In this document: in pieces, positions 47,601 to 58,800 of the stretch | How the letters are laid out: the number at the start of each line of letters is the position of its first letter | Numbering within the stretch: the stretch's first letter is position 1 | Assembly: GCF_015706575.1 (NCBI RefSeq) | Contig: NW_024037059.1 | Coordinates: 38,229,058-38,293,057, forward strand | From: Patiria miniata | Lineage: Eukaryota > Echinodermata > Asteroidea > Valvatida > Asterinidae | Direction: 5' to 3' | Length of the DNA stretch: 64,000 nucleotides | Translations under genes and position numbers: made by a program | Notes under the pieces: generated by a model | What the model was told of the DNA's origin: nothing | Database searches by the model: none | Seen by the model: the letters and a program-made list of their open reading frames with translations, nothing else

Positions 47601-49322
47601 GATAGTACCAACAATGGGAGTACATGCAACAGATGCAGTTGCAGCAACAGTTGCAGTTACAGCAACAGCACGGTCTGGACCTCCAGGTATTGTCGTCATG
47701 GCAACAATATTGGTGGTGGATCCAGGCTCTTTCTGAAACTCATACAAATTAGATAGAAAATTTTCGACAGTGAGCATGTTCCTTAATATTTGGATAAAAG
47801 TTGAATACCGTAATGTTATTCATTTTGCATGAAAGGGAAACATGTTAGAAAATGTTCTAGAATATTTACAACTTTGGAAAGTGATCCCTCCCTCTCCTGC
47901 TGGCAAATTCAACACAGCTGTCCTAGCAGTCAAAATCAATCAAATGACTGGTTTTAACAGTTAAGAGCTCCCAGGCTACTTAAAGCAGAATTGACTGGCT
48001 GTGACTGTTTATGCAACTTGATACAGCTTTGCATTGACTGTAGGAGATCGATAAGCCAGCTGTGCGTGCCAGTTACTTGCTTTTGTCTGTTGACTGAATT
48101 TGACCTGTCACAGTGCTTGCTTGAAATATGATCTGACTGTTGGTGACCAGCCCGTGTATAAAGGCATTGCAGGGGAGGAGGATGGATTTTTTGACTGTCT
48201 GTGACTGTTCAGACAGCAGGAGGGTATTTTGTGTGACACAAATACAAGTAGAATGTGTTTTATTCAGATCAAAGTAAGCCTGTACAAGAAGAAATACACT
48301 CTGTTTCCCTGGCTCCTTGCATGAACAATAAGGCTGTGCATTTCCGAATAATTTAGTGTTCGATTATTCCAACTTGGACTTGATCAAATATTTGAATATT
48401 CAATTTCGAAATGTAGTGATCAAGTTAAACGTGGGCCAGCCTAAACCGGCCAACAATCGGGATATGCATGCGCCTCAGTTTGACAAAACAATACAACCAC
48501 GCAATTTTACGATGGAAATAACGCCGTGGAAATTTTTTCATCCTTGTGATGAAACTCTGTGTGCATGAACTGTTTTACCGCAATTTTATTGTTTGGTTCT
48601 GCAAATGTTGTCCAGTGCTATTGTAGTGTGCTCTGGTACATGTATGTCACTGGCTCCAGAGGCTCTATATTTGCAAATGCTTGAAGAAAACTGATTGGAC
48701 TTCTTTCTGCGTAAGGCAAACACACTGACATGGCTAAATAGGCCAGTGAAGGATTTAGTTTAAACGTGTGGACAGTAGTTGCATGTGCTCCATTGGTTGA
48801 GGGTTTCACAGTTGTACAGTACATACCAATGTACCGATGTACATGTTTTTGCTAGTTTAAATTATTTTGTGCTAAACATAACTTAATATTTCATGTTTTT
48901 ACTTAGGATTATAAAAGGTTACTCTATGCATGTTCTGTTAATTGGGAAGTCAATGTATAGAATTTGCCTCTACTATGTAAATTAATTTTTATAAATGTGC
49001 ATCCGGGCAACTTGCATCCAGAGAGGCCAAGAAAAGTCAGATATTCATTTTTGATAAAGTTTTAGTTAAACAATTTTCATTTTTCATCTAATTTTGCCAG
49101 ATCCAGCAACAGATGAATTCCATGCGCGTCGGCGGCGGCGGAGCCGGAGCCAACCCCAACCCCCCTCAAGGACAAGTGCAGCAGCCCAACTGGCAGCAGA
49201 GCAACACGGTGATGCCCCAGCAACAGCCCGTACCAACTGCCATGGCGGGGGCGGGCGGCATGGGCGGCGGATGGGGAGGGGCCGGATCGGGCCAGACGCT
49301 CAGCAACCAGTTATGGAAATGA
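35635..49322 (+). CDS. SMAP1: SMAP-type ArfGAP (stromal membrane-associated protein 1/2 orthologue)
   Basis: Eleven exons: 35635-35752, 36575-36708, 38003-38088, 38759-38840, 39732-39836, 41506-41674, 42384-42626, 43184-43599, 45021-45098, 47606-47686, 49101-49322; 577 residues with all phases consistent (human SMAP1 is about 467). The ArfGAP zinc finger is C-x2-C-x16-C-x2-C (CADC...CIRC) with the arginine finger in [18 protein letters not shown] and [16 protein letters not shown] complete the domain (to about residue 135). Clathrin boxes LLGL (228-231) and LLGLD (242-246) follow, then Gln/Met/Gly-rich repeats and the signature C-terminus [11 protein letters not shown]. The family activates GTP hydrolysis by Arf and binds clathrin coats in endocytic or endosomal traffic. 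It probably represents the single invertebrate precursor of SMAP1 and SMAP2. The extra length is in the low-complexity C-terminal half; exons 9 and 10 are the least certain. Confidence 0.94.
36840..36885 (+). repeat. Poly-G tract in SMAP intron 2
   Basis: A long run of G with few interruptions may form a G-quadruplex on this strand. Similar G or C runs occur at 36025-36048 and 36220-36232 in intron 1. Runs like these are also prone to assembly error. Confidence 0.7.
36955..37477 (+). mobile_element. TTAA MITE family A, copy 4
   Basis: TTAA lies at both ends and the centre palindrome reads CGCTGATCGGCCGATCAGCG (paired G-to-A and C-to-T changes keep it self-complementary). It lies in intron 2 of SMAP. 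Confidence 0.85.
38089..38758 (+). other. U12-type (minor spliceosome) intron 3 of SMAP
   Basis: The 5' splice site reads GTATCCTTT, the exact U12 consensus rather than GTRAGT. Upstream of the acceptor is TTCCTTGAC (about 38738-38746), an exact match to the U12 branch-point consensus TTCCTTRAC. The branch A is 14 nt before the main AG and 11 nt before an alternative in-frame AG (AAGCAG tandem acceptor). All other introns of the gene have U2-type donors. Confidence 0.9.
38942..39330 (+). mobile_element. TTAA MITE family B, partial copy
   Basis: This shares AACTAAACTCCCTGTGAAAT, the ATTCTTTCTGxCAxGCTGTCATTTTGA block and the later GAGATTCTAGAAT-like block with the complete element at 51947-52466. 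The right terminus is not seen. It lies in intron 4 of SMAP. Confidence 0.65.
40171..40790. mobile_element. TTAA MITE family A, copy 5, interrupted by another foldback
   Basis: It begins TTAAAGGGAAGATACAACAT (40171) and is recognisable to GGTCGGCCGA (about 40345). There an unrelated foldback interrupts it. That foldback's arms contain CAATCGGGCGATTCACAATG and its inverse ATTGTGAATTGCCCGAATT, and CACCAAGAGTTTGCCA and its inverse (TGGCAAACTCTTGGTG, about 40668-40683). Decayed family-A sequence (TCTGGTTCCCCGACCTGACA) resumes near 40735. It lies in intron 5 of SMAP. Confidence 0.6.
42069..42339. mobile_element. hAT-like MITE with perfect 8-bp target duplication
   Basis: CCTAAAGG occurs at 42061-42068 and 42340-42347. 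Between these copies the ends are CATGGGCGTCGC and its exact inverse GCGACGCCCATG. An 8-bp duplication with a CA..GGCGTCGC-type end fits hAT elements. The interior has long C and T homopolymers. It sits in intron 6 of SMAP, ending about 45 bp before exon 7. Confidence 0.85.
42953..43028 (+). repeat. tRNA-like sequence (tRNA-derived SINE or pseudo-tRNA)
   Basis: An A-box-like TAGCTCAGTTGG and a B-box-like GGTTCAAACCC are spaced as in a tRNA, and short terminal pairing CTGGA/TCCAG is present. The anticodon and T-stem do not fold convincingly, so a degenerate tRNA-derived element is more likely than a working gene. It lies in intron 7 of SMAP. Confidence 0.55.
43372..43520 (+). repeat. 21-nt in-frame minisatellite in SMAP exon 8
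   Basis: About seven tandem units of 21 nt (CAGCAAGGCATGGTGGGACAG with small changes) encode the 7-residue repeat QQGM(V/M)G(P/Q). Differences are substitutions that keep the frame. Confidence 0.95.
45021..45098 (+). repeat. CAG/CAA repeat exon of SMAP
   Basis: Exon 9 is almost wholly CAG/CAA and encodes runs of glutamine broken by AS, FQMM and MT. Its acceptor is ambiguous because TGCAG|CAG offers two in-frame choices. Confidence 0.7.
45433..45809. mobile_element. PIF/Harbinger-like MITE, family 1, copy 2
   Basis: GGCC ends are flanked by TTA (45430-45432 and 45810-45812). Subterminal repeats GTCTCTGGTCAG and CTGACCAGAGAC match the copy at 9430-9762. The central sequence (GCACCAAGGAATGGGAAATT) is shared in inverted orientation. 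It lies in intron 9 of SMAP. Confidence 0.9.
46020..46153. mobile_element. Short TIR element AAGGGCGGATC
   Basis: The ends AAGGGCGGATC and GATCCGCCCTT are perfect inverses, with G- and A-rich tracts between them. Non-coding; intron 9 of SMAP. Confidence 0.75.
46741..47302. repeat. ~125-bp direct repeat flanking a GGCCAAGTTCG foldback
   Basis: A block starting ATAGTTTTGTGAAACTGATG and running to CATGC[A/G]CACA occurs at 46741-46865 and again at 47176-47302. Between the copies is a TIR element (46866-47175) with ends GGCCAAGTTCG[G/C]GCAAGGAC and its inverse, carrying inner GTCGACTA motifs. The second flank copy overlaps the start of another inverted-repeat element (about 47263-47491, ends AATAAGCCAG[C/T]T and its inverse). 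Confidence 0.75.
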
Positions 49323-51600
49323 TAAGCTGATCAGTGGTAATTTTATAGCGACAATATCGAGTTTAAAAAAAATCTGGTGGATTTTGATGCAATTTTGCAT
49401 CCCTTTATTTCTTTGTTGGTTGGTATGGTTATATACGATTCCATGGGATTTTAAAATCACGCAATTAGGCTCAACAGCTGTAGTAACTTATTTTGGTCAA
49501 TCGCATTTTGACATGTAGCACATCATTTCAAACCCCTTTTCAGATTTTAAGGTGTTTTTTGGAGTAGTCTAAAAGCTTGCATCGGAGTCCACCAGTCATG
49601 CCCAGTTGTACATTTATTATCAAAACCATGTATATAAACACATATATGTATTATTGATGTATTATTGTACAGACGTAAAATGATGGCCGTATAATTAGTA
49701 AGTAGTTCAAAAGTGCTAACTAAAAAGTAGTTGTTATAGAGTTAAATGAATACGTGTATTAAACTAAATTCTGGGTCCAATTACACTAGCCTTTTTGAGG
49801 TGAAGTGGACACAATAAGAGGGCGCTGTTTGGTTTTGGTAAGCAGGTAAACTTGGGTAAATGCAACAGAGTTTATCTTCGAGCAAATCCTCGATCCTGAT
49901 TGGTCGATCCATGGCAACAGCAGTGTGGTGTTATCCCGTAAACCGCGGTCCACATTGCACTCTGTGTATTGCAAGATTGTAAAGATGCGCGCGCCATTCC
50001 TGCTGCATGCACATGTACATGTAATAGGATAACCGCCGAAAAATTTGAGTATAGCGTGCGTGTTCCATTTGTACTGTGCATCAGGTTTGCCCATGGAATG
50101 TGGAAAATGTAGTGCGTCAATTCGCGCTCGTAAGATAACTAATATTACTCAAAACCAAACAGTGTCTTCTGAACGGTCCACAACATTTCCTAAAAATGCC
50201 ACTTGAACTGGTTTTATTTGCTTTGTGCATAGTCTAGCGAGGGCGGTAGAGACCCTGCCTAACATTCGCAGTTACACATACATGTAGGTGGTGTGTGAAA
50301 TCTGTGAACATTTTTTCAACATGTTAAACTTCAACAGCACCTGAATAATAATCGTGTGCATGACGTGTATAAACTTTCAGCAGGTGCTTAGTGTATACAC
50401 AAGCAATTGGTTGCATCAAGACTCTCAAAGAGCTACTCAAAATGTGTTCAACATTAGAGCGCCGAGTGTAGTAAGCAGGTATAAGCTACGTGAAAACAAA
50501 ACAAAGTAGATCCAGGATCGTTCAAGGACGAAACTGCAGTGATGCGATCTGATTTCTTTGTGGGAACATGTGCTTTCATTCATAAGTTCCTTGAGAAATC
50601 ACTGGTTCTTTAATTGCTTTAAAATCTTTAAAAGGCTTTAAAAAGGACGGAAATCATTCGCACTGAGCTTGGGGCTCTCTGTAATACACAAGTTGTAACA
50701 TTTGTGTTATAAGTTGTCTTTTAATGTAAACATAGTTGATCAGTGAACTTAATTTTGTTGTACTTTTTGTGAACTTAATTTTGTTGTTGATACGAAGCAA
50801 AAAATTACATTAAATCTAGTTAAGTACGTGCCATTCCCAAAATCTTATCCCAGCAGTGCATGTAAAATACAAATTTGAAAGCGACAAAAATATTCTCCAA
50901 AACAAAAAGATTATACAGTGTACATTTGCATTGTTAAACATCAGAGATTTGGGACGGCAATTCGGGGCCTAGCCTGGGCGAAGTAGGTCTGTGCTAAAGT
51001 ATAACGTTAAATGACTGCAGCTGAGAAAACCAGGCTAACATAAGCCATGTATGCCTGGCGCTTGTAATTAGGCATTTGCGGTGAGCATTGCAAGATAATA
51101 GAATTGATATTTGTGATCCCAAACAAGGCATCATTTGATGTAATGCTGACCTGTTAGTAAACACACTTCATGTATAAAAAGGTTTTTTTTAACAGAACAT
51201 AAAAAATTATCCTCCTTTATCTGTTACCATAAATTGTGAAAATGTGATTTATGAATATTACAAATAAACAAAATTCATTCATTTTGTGGTTCAAGGGACA
51301 TTTTTAATGCGGTAAAAATTCACGACAAAACTTTTGTTTTGACTTAGTAAAAATTGTAGAAGTTGTTGTCCAAATGTTTTCAGAGTTGGCTGTTTTCGTC
51401 TGCTTCGTAGGTGTAAAATGTATACATGTATATAATAATAACAAATTTTTAAAGTTAACTACAGAAATTTAATTTTACTTTCATTACTTATAACTTACTT
51501 TTGTTCACTGACTTGTAGTGCTAACTGTAACGTGAATCATTGAAAAAGGTAACAAGTATGTATGAATAAAACGTGGGGATTCCATTTTAAACTGAACGCA
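49323..51600 (+). other. Probable SMAP 3' UTR and flank
   Basis: No further gene is recognised. AT-rich sequence continues about 2.2 kb beyond the stop to an AATAAA at 51565-51570, just before the inverted dispersed repeat. Another AATAAA lies near 51263. UTR length is unverified. Confidence 0.4.
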
Positions 51601-51915
51601 ATAGACCTCATTCAAGATGAAGCCATTTTCGATCGTGTTCCCCGAATCTACTTGTAAATTGTAAACGGTTGAATGGGATGGCGCCAGACTATTTCATGAT
51701 TGGCATGCGTTCCAAGCCTCACTTTAATTTTTTTTTGTTAAATGTGGCTTAAAACATTAGGTATGTTTAATCACAAGTTTTAAATTATACATCAGATCAG
51801 ACTGGTATTAATTTGTAGTTACCTTTATGTCATTGCTTTCATTTCTACTCGCAAGTTCCACAAATGACGCCTTTACCTTGTTTTCAATTTAATATGGCCG
51901 ACTCGTGAACTTATG
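51600..51915 (-). repeat. Dispersed ~300-bp repeat, inverted copy
   Basis: This is the inverse of the blocks at 6985, 10700 and 14050, sharing AATATGGCCGACTCGTGAA, GGTATTAATTTGTA and GGCGCCAGACTAT. Confidence 0.65.
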
Positions 51916-51946
51916 TACACTGTGAACAATGATCCACATATATCCA

Positions 51947-52466
51947 TTAAAGCTATAGTCCATCATTTGCAGCCATCCGAAAAGTAACTGGCATAATTAT
52001 TGATGAAAAACATACTTGGTTGAAAGATAGTAAGGGAACTAAACTCCCTGTGAAATTATTCTTTCTGCCAAGCTGTCATTTTGACGTAATCAACGAAAGA
52101 AGGCCTTTCCAACGGTGCGTCTTAAGATGCACCGTAGGGAAATTTAAATTAGTAGTTCGTTTTGTTATTCGGCGCAGCGCGCGCAAGCATTGGCACGACG
52201 CACAGGCGCGCGCGGTTGCTATAATTCGTCGGATCAGTGCGCGACATCGCGTATAGCTGCAATTCAAAACAATTCAAAACATGATTCAGCAACTTTTGAT
52301 TTGAAATTGAGATCCTAGAATGCTGTTTTTCTTGGAATATACAGCTGAAGCTGAGCTGAAACTTCATCAGGTTAGTTGTTCAGTATCCTTCATTAGAGTT
52401 TGAACACTTTTGTTGCTTCAAACGAACAAAATGCACAAATTACAAATGATGGACTATATCCATTAA
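51947..52466. mobile_element. TTAA MITE family B, complete copy
   Basis: It is flanked by TTAA, with inverted ends containing TATAGTCCATCATTTG and its inverse. A central palindrome is built on GGTGCGTCTTAAGATGCACC. A partial relative lies at 38942-39330. Confidence 0.8.
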
Positions 52467-52890
52467 AAAAATGGGTTGTATATTATGTTGAGTTTTGTAG
52501 ACAAAAATTCAGTATTAACACAAAAGCTGTAGTATCGGAGCTGTCGTGTGTAGGTCTTAGTAACGGAAATTTGCTTGTGATGCAGTTTGTGTAGATTTGT
52601 ACATTTTCTTTGATTTCTGGGATACCACAAGGCTGACCTCTCCAAAATTCCCAACGTAGTTATCTGTCAAATTGTGCTGGCTTTGATCATTGTTGATGGA
52701 TAAACTGAACACTGTATGTATGTAAGCAAAATGTTAAAAGTAATCACGATAGTAGTTGCATTCCACAACATACCAAAAAAGCCTTGAAATCTCGTGTGAG
52801 CTCACATGACCAAGACAACAAAAAACCTAAACGTTACTTTTAGTCCTTAAAAAATAATAATAATAAATCACCATAAGTAAATTAAACAAC

Positions 52891-53427
52891 TTAAAGGAAA
52901 TGTACATCATTGGCTTTTGCTGTGATTTTCAGAAATGGACTATTTGAGTGTTTACTATAATTGATCAAATGTTGTTACAATGACAAGTTTGAAGTTTTGC
53001 GTTTGAAAATGCTGGAAAAACCAAGAAAAACAAATATGTTCAAATAGTCTGGTTCCCTGACTCCACTAAAGATGAAATTGATCAATTTATAGATGCCAGA
53101 AAATAAAAGTAAGTGTAACAGTCTAGCTGGCCTGCACCCGTTCATGAACATGTAACGAATAGCAAACAAAATTTGCACTGAAAAAATGGTACATTTGGAG
53201 CAGTATAGTTGTAGTTAAAAAGTAGTTAGGTTTTTCCAACGGTGGTCGGCCGACCACCGTTGGAAATTTACACAAAATAGCAGTTTTCTATAAAATGACT
53301 TCACACCAGGTGCCACAATTTTACAGGATGCTTTGGACTGTCATTTACCAACATCCTAGTAAGGTGTTTCATAAACATTTGGTAGTTTTGATTTTTGATG
53401 TTTGCAAATGTTGTATATTCCCTTTAA
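52891..53427 (-). mobile_element. TTAA MITE family A, copy 6 (inverted)
   Basis: The TTAA-bounded ends match copy 2, and the central palindrome is GGTGGTCGGCCGACCACC. Non-coding. Confidence 0.85.
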
Positions 53428-54245
53428 TTCAGTTTTGTGTTGCATAAAAATTATGCACAATGTAATCTACAAGACAATTCATGGATCGCATTCAAATTTT
53501 TTAATTGTCAAGAAGCAAGATTTTCATCGTTTTTAGCCAACATTTTGACCATGACATTTGCTCTTTATATGTGGCGGCCATCTTGTAATTTTTTTTATAC
53601 ACAGGTCAGTGAGGCTGATGAAACCGAGGCTTGTGTTGGAAAAATTTCGAAAATCAAACGAGGCCGCACAAAAGCAGGATGTCAAAAAATTTAATTAAGC
53701 AATATCTGACCAAACTATTCACCAAAGAAATCTGCAGCGTGTTTTTGACAAAAACGAAATTGGCATATCCTTAGACTAGTGTGAGTACCTAATTTGTTGG
53801 AAAGAGTGCCCTGTTTAAAATATGTCACAATTGTGGTAAAATGTTTTGAATTCATTCCAGTTCGGATTCAGTGTGTATATATGGACAGGGACAGTCGTAT
53901 ACAACTTGTAAAATTTGTTCATTTGTACATGGAATAGTCGTTAGACACCATCTCTTGTCGGGAGTAGATCAAGGTTTTCAATTTGTTAATCATGGTTTAT
54001 GATAGTAATGGTTGTAATTAACTCATTTAAAGTACTTGGTTTAACTGGTTTAACTGGTTGAGTTAAATGTATATTATCCAATTCACCAATAGGGCCTAGA
54101 AACTGTGGGTAACACTTTTACTTTGTCAAATGTGAAAAGCTTGAATTTTAATTACTGAATAAAAAGCATAACTAAGAAAAAATAGAGTGTTTTGGTATTA
54201 CTGTTTTGTTTATTTTTGTTAACGTTTGGTATTACTGTTTGTTTT

Positions 54246-55165
54246 GTCAATTTTGGTCAGAAAATTGAAAATGCTCCAAACTTCCTGGAAAGACTCCTAA
54301 GGGCACCTCGAACAAATTCCAACTCGATTTAAGGACATATATATCAAAAGAAATTCATAATTTGGCCAAGTTTCATTAAAAATGTAAGGCTAACCCCTTG
54401 CAATTTTTGACAATTTTGGTTAAAAAATAAAATTGCTCCAAACTTCCTGAAAAGACTCCTAAGGGACCCTCAAACACATTCCAATTCGAATTAGGGACAG
54501 ATATATCAAATAAAAGAAATTCATATTTTGGCCAAGTTTCATTAAAAATGTAAGGCTAACCCCTTGCAATTTTTGTCAATTTTGGTCAGAAAATTTAATT
54601 GCTCCAAACTTCCTAGAAAGACTCCTAAGGGACCCTCAAACACATTCCAATTCGATTTAGGGACGGATATATTGTTTTTAAAAAAATCATATTTTGGACA
54701 AATTTCATTAAAAATGTAAGGCTAACCCCTTGTAATTTTTGTCAGTTTTGGTCAAAAAAATGAAATTGCTCCAAACTTCCTGAAAAGACTCCTAAGAGAC
54801 CCTCGAACACATTCCAACTCGATTTAAGGACAGATATATCAAATTAAAGAAATTCATATTTTGGCCAAGTTTCATTAAAAATGTAAGGCTAACCCCTTGA
54901 ATTTTTTGTCAATTTTGGTCAAAAAATGAAATTGCTCCAAACTTCCTGGAAAGACTCCTAAGGACCCCTCGAACACATTCCAACTCCATTTAGGGACACA
55001 AATATCGTTTAAAAAAATCATATTTTGGACAAATTTTATTAAAAATGTAAGGCTAACCCCTTGCAATTTTTGTCAGTTTTGGTCAAAAAATGAAAATGCT
55101 CCAAACTTCCTCAAAACACTCACAAGGGACCCTCGAACACATTCCAACTCCATTTAGGGACAGAT
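54246..55165. repeat. 166-bp satellite, proximal block
   Basis: Direct tandem monomers of about 166 bp; successive GTAAGGCTAACCCC landmarks fall near 54384, 54550, 54716 and 54883. Each unit contains TTGCTCCAAACTTCCT, GGGACAGATATAT and TTTCATTAAAAATGTAAGGC. Monomers here are more diverged from one another than in the distal block. Short minus-strand frames are a by-product of the repeat. Confidence 0.97.
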
Positions 55166-55173
55166 ATATCAAA

Positions 55174-55835
55174 TATTATGTCGCCCTTATATATTATTAC
55201 TATTATGTCGCCCCTAGAGGTTGCGACGTCTAGGGGCGACCATTATGTCGCCCGTAGCGGTTGCGACCTCGAGGGGCGACCATTATGTCGCCCCTAGAGG
55301 TTGCGAACTCTAGGGGCGACCATTATGTCACCCCTAGAGGTTGCGAACTCTAGGGGCGACCATTATGTCACCCCTAGAGGTTGCGAACTCTAGGGGCGAC
55401 CATTATGTCACCCCTAGAGGTTGCGAACTCGAGGGGCGACCATTATGTCGCCCGTAGCGGTTGCGACCTCGAGGGGCGACCATTATGTCGCCCCTAGAGG
55501 TTGCGAACTCTAGGGGCGACCATTATGTCGCCCCTAGAGGTTGCGAACTCTAGGGGCGACCATTATGTCACCCCTAGAGGTTGCGAACTCTAGGGGCGAC
55601 CATTATGTCACCCCTAGAGGTTGCGAACTCTAGGGGCGACCATTATGTCGCCCGTAGCGGTTGCAACCTCTAGGGGCGGCGTACATGTATGTCGCCCCTA
55701 GAGGTTGTATGTTTTTGTGGATGGCATTGTTATCGCTATGGGCGACCATTATGTGTCGCCCCTAGAGGTTGCGACCGCTAGGGGCGACCATTATGTGTCG
55801 CCCCGTAAGGTTGTATGATTTTTTTGATGGCATCG
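55174..55835. repeat. 40-bp hairpin-unit tandem array inside the satellite
   Basis: Twelve contiguous 40-bp units run from 55201 to 55680, preceded by a fragment and followed by degenerate copies to about 55835. A typical unit is CATTAT, then GTCGCCCCTAGAG, an 8-nt loop GTTGCGAA, then CTCTAGGGGCGAC: a perfect 13-bp stem. Variants with CGTAGCG and CTCGAGG recur at intervals of five units (55241 and 55441), and again at 55641 after another five. It replaces or interrupts the 166-bp satellite. It is not a CRISPR array: there are no unique spacers and the genome is animal. Confidence 0.95.
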
Positions 55836-55844
55836 ATACCGCTG

Positions 55845-58800
55845 ATTCATATTTTTGGTCAAATTTCATTAAAAATGTAAGGCTAACCCCTTGCAATTTT
55901 TGTCAATTTTGGTCAAAAAATGAAAATGCTCAAAACTTCCTGGAAAGACTCCTAAGGGCCCCTCGAACACATTCCAACTCCATTTAGGGACAGATATATT
56001 GAATAAAAAAAATCATATTTTGGCCAATTTTCATTAAAAATGTAAGGCTTACCCCTTGCAATTTTTGTCAATTTTGGTCAAAAAATGAAAATGCTCCAAA
56101 CTTCCTGGAAAGACTCCTAAGGGCCCCTCGAACACATTCCAACTCCATTTAGGGACAGATATATGAAATAAAAGAAATTCATATTTTGGCCAAATTTCAA
56201 TAAAAATGTAAGGCTTACCCCTTGCAATTTTTGTCAATTTTGGTCAAAAAATGAAAATGCTCCAAACTTCATAAAAAGACTCCTAAGAGACCCTCGAACA
56301 CATTCCAATTCGATTTAGGGACAGATATATCGTTTTGAAAAAAAATCATATTTTGGCCAAATTTCATTAAAAATGTAAGGCTAACCCCTTGCAATTTTTG
56401 TCAATTTTGGTCAAAAAATGAAAATGCTCCAAACTTCCTGGAAAGATTCCTAAGGGCCCCTCGAACACATTCCAACTCCATTTAGGGACAGATATATTGA
56501 ATAAAAAAATCATATTTTGGCCAAATTTCATTAAAAATGTAAGGCTTACCCCTTGCAATTTTTGTCAATTTTGGTCAAAAAATGAAAATGCTCCAAACTT
56601 CCTGGATAGACTCCTAAGGGCCCCTCGAACACATTCCAACTCCATTTAGGGACAGATATATTAAATAAAAAAAAAATCATATTTTGGCCAAATTTCATTA
56701 AAAAATGTAAGGCTAACCCCTTGCAATTTTTGTCAATATTGGTCAAAAAATGAAATTGCTCCAAAATTCATAAAAAGACTCCTAAGAGACCCTCGAACAC
56801 ATTCCAACTCCATTGAGGGACAGCAATATCAACTAAAAGAAATTCATGTTTTGGCCAATTTTCATTAAAAATGTAAGGCTAACCCCTTGCAATTTTTGTC
56901 AATTTTGGTCAAAAAATTAAATTGCTCCAGACTTCCTGGAAAGACTCCTAAGGGCCCCTCGAACACATTCCAACTCCATTTAGGGACAGATATATTGAAT
57001 AAAAAAAATCATATTTTGGCCAATTTTCATTAAAAATGTAAGGCTTACCCCTTGCAATTTTTGTCAATTTTGGTCAAAAAATGAAAATGCTCCAAACTTC
57101 CTGGAAAGACTCCAAAGGGCCCCTCGAACACATTCCAACTCCATTTAGGGACAGATATATGAAATAAAAGAAATTCATATTTTGGCCAAATTTCAATAAA
57201 AAATGTAAGGCTAACCCCTTGCAATTTTTGTCAATTTTGGTCAAAAAATGAAAATGCTCCAAACTTCCTGGATAGACTCCTAAGGGCCCCTCGAACACAT
57301 TCCAACTCCATTTAGGGACAGATATATTAAATAAAAAAAAAATCATATTTTGGCCAAATTTCATTAAAAAATGTAAGGCTAACCCCTTGCAATTTTTGTC
57401 AATATTGGTCAAAAAATGAAATTGCTCCAAAATTCATAAAAAGACTCCTAAGAGACCCTCGAACACATTCCAACTCCATTGAGGGACAGCAATATCAACT
57501 AAAAGAAATTCATGTTTTGGCCAATTTTCATTAAAAATGTAAGGCTAACCCCTTGCAATTTTTGTCAATTTTGGTCAAAAAATTAAATTGCTCCAGACTT
57601 CCTGGAAAGACTCCTAAGGGCCCCTCGAACACATTCCAACTCCATTTAGGGACAGATATATTGAATAAAAAAAATCATATTTTGGCCAATTTTCATTAAA
57701 AATGTAAGGCTTACCCCTTGCAATTTTTGTCAATTTTGGTCAAAAAATGAAAATGCTCGAAACTTCCTGGAAAGACTCCTAAGGGCCCCTCGAACACATT
57801 CCAACTCCATTTAGGGACAGATATATGAAATAAAAGAAATTCATATTTTGGCCAAATTTCAATAAAAAATGTAAGGCTAACCCCTTGCAATTTTTGTCAA
57901 TTTTGGTCAAAAAATGAAATTGCTCCAAAATTCATAAAAAGACTCCTAAGAGACCCTCGAACACATTCCAATTCGATTTAGGGACAGATATATCGTTTTA
58001 AAAAAAATCATATTTTGGCCAAATTTCATTAAAAATGTAAGGCTAACCCCTTGCAATTTTGGTCAAAAAATGAAAATGCTCCAAACTTCCTGGATAGACT
58101 CCTAAGGGCCCCTCGAACACATTCCAACTCCATTTAGGGACAGATATATTGAATAAAAAAAATCATATTTTGGCCAAATTTCATTAAAAATGTAAGGCTA
58201 ACCCCTTGCAATTTTTGTCAATTTTGGTCAAAAAATGAAATTGCTCCAAAATTCATAAAAAGACTCCTAAGAGACCCTCGAACACATTCCAATTCGATAT
58301 AGGGACAGATATATCGTTTTAAAAAAAATCATATTTTGGCCAAATTTCATTAAAAATGTAAGGCTAACCCCTTGCAATTTTTGTCAATTTTGGTCAAAAA
58401 ATGAAAATGCTCCAAAATTCCTGGAAAGACTCCTTAGGGCCCTTCGAACACATCCCAACTCCATTTAGAGACTGATATATTGAATAAAAAAATTCATATT
58501 TTGGCCAAATTTCATTATAAATGTAAGGCTAACCCCTTGCAATTTTGGTCAATTTTGGTCAAAACTAAATTGCTCCAGACTTCCAGGAAAGACTCCTAAG
58601 GGCCCCTCGAACACATTCCGAACTCCATTTAGGGACAGATATATCAAATAACAGAAATTCATATTTTGGCCAAGTTTCATTAAAAATGTTATTGCAATTT
58701 TTGTCAATTTTGGTCAAAAAATGAAATTGCTCCAAACTTCATGAAAAGACTCCTAAGAGACCCTCGAACACATTTCAATTCGATTTAGGGACAGATATAT

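Noticed and set aside
53605..53670. Second hammerhead (CTGATGA near 53610 followed by CGAAA)
   Set aside because: No stem II of adequate length forms between the two boxes and no cleavage triplet or stem I partner was found.
55201..55680. CRISPR array
   Set aside because: Repeats are contiguous 40-mers without unique spacers in an animal genome; this is a tandem hairpin satellite.
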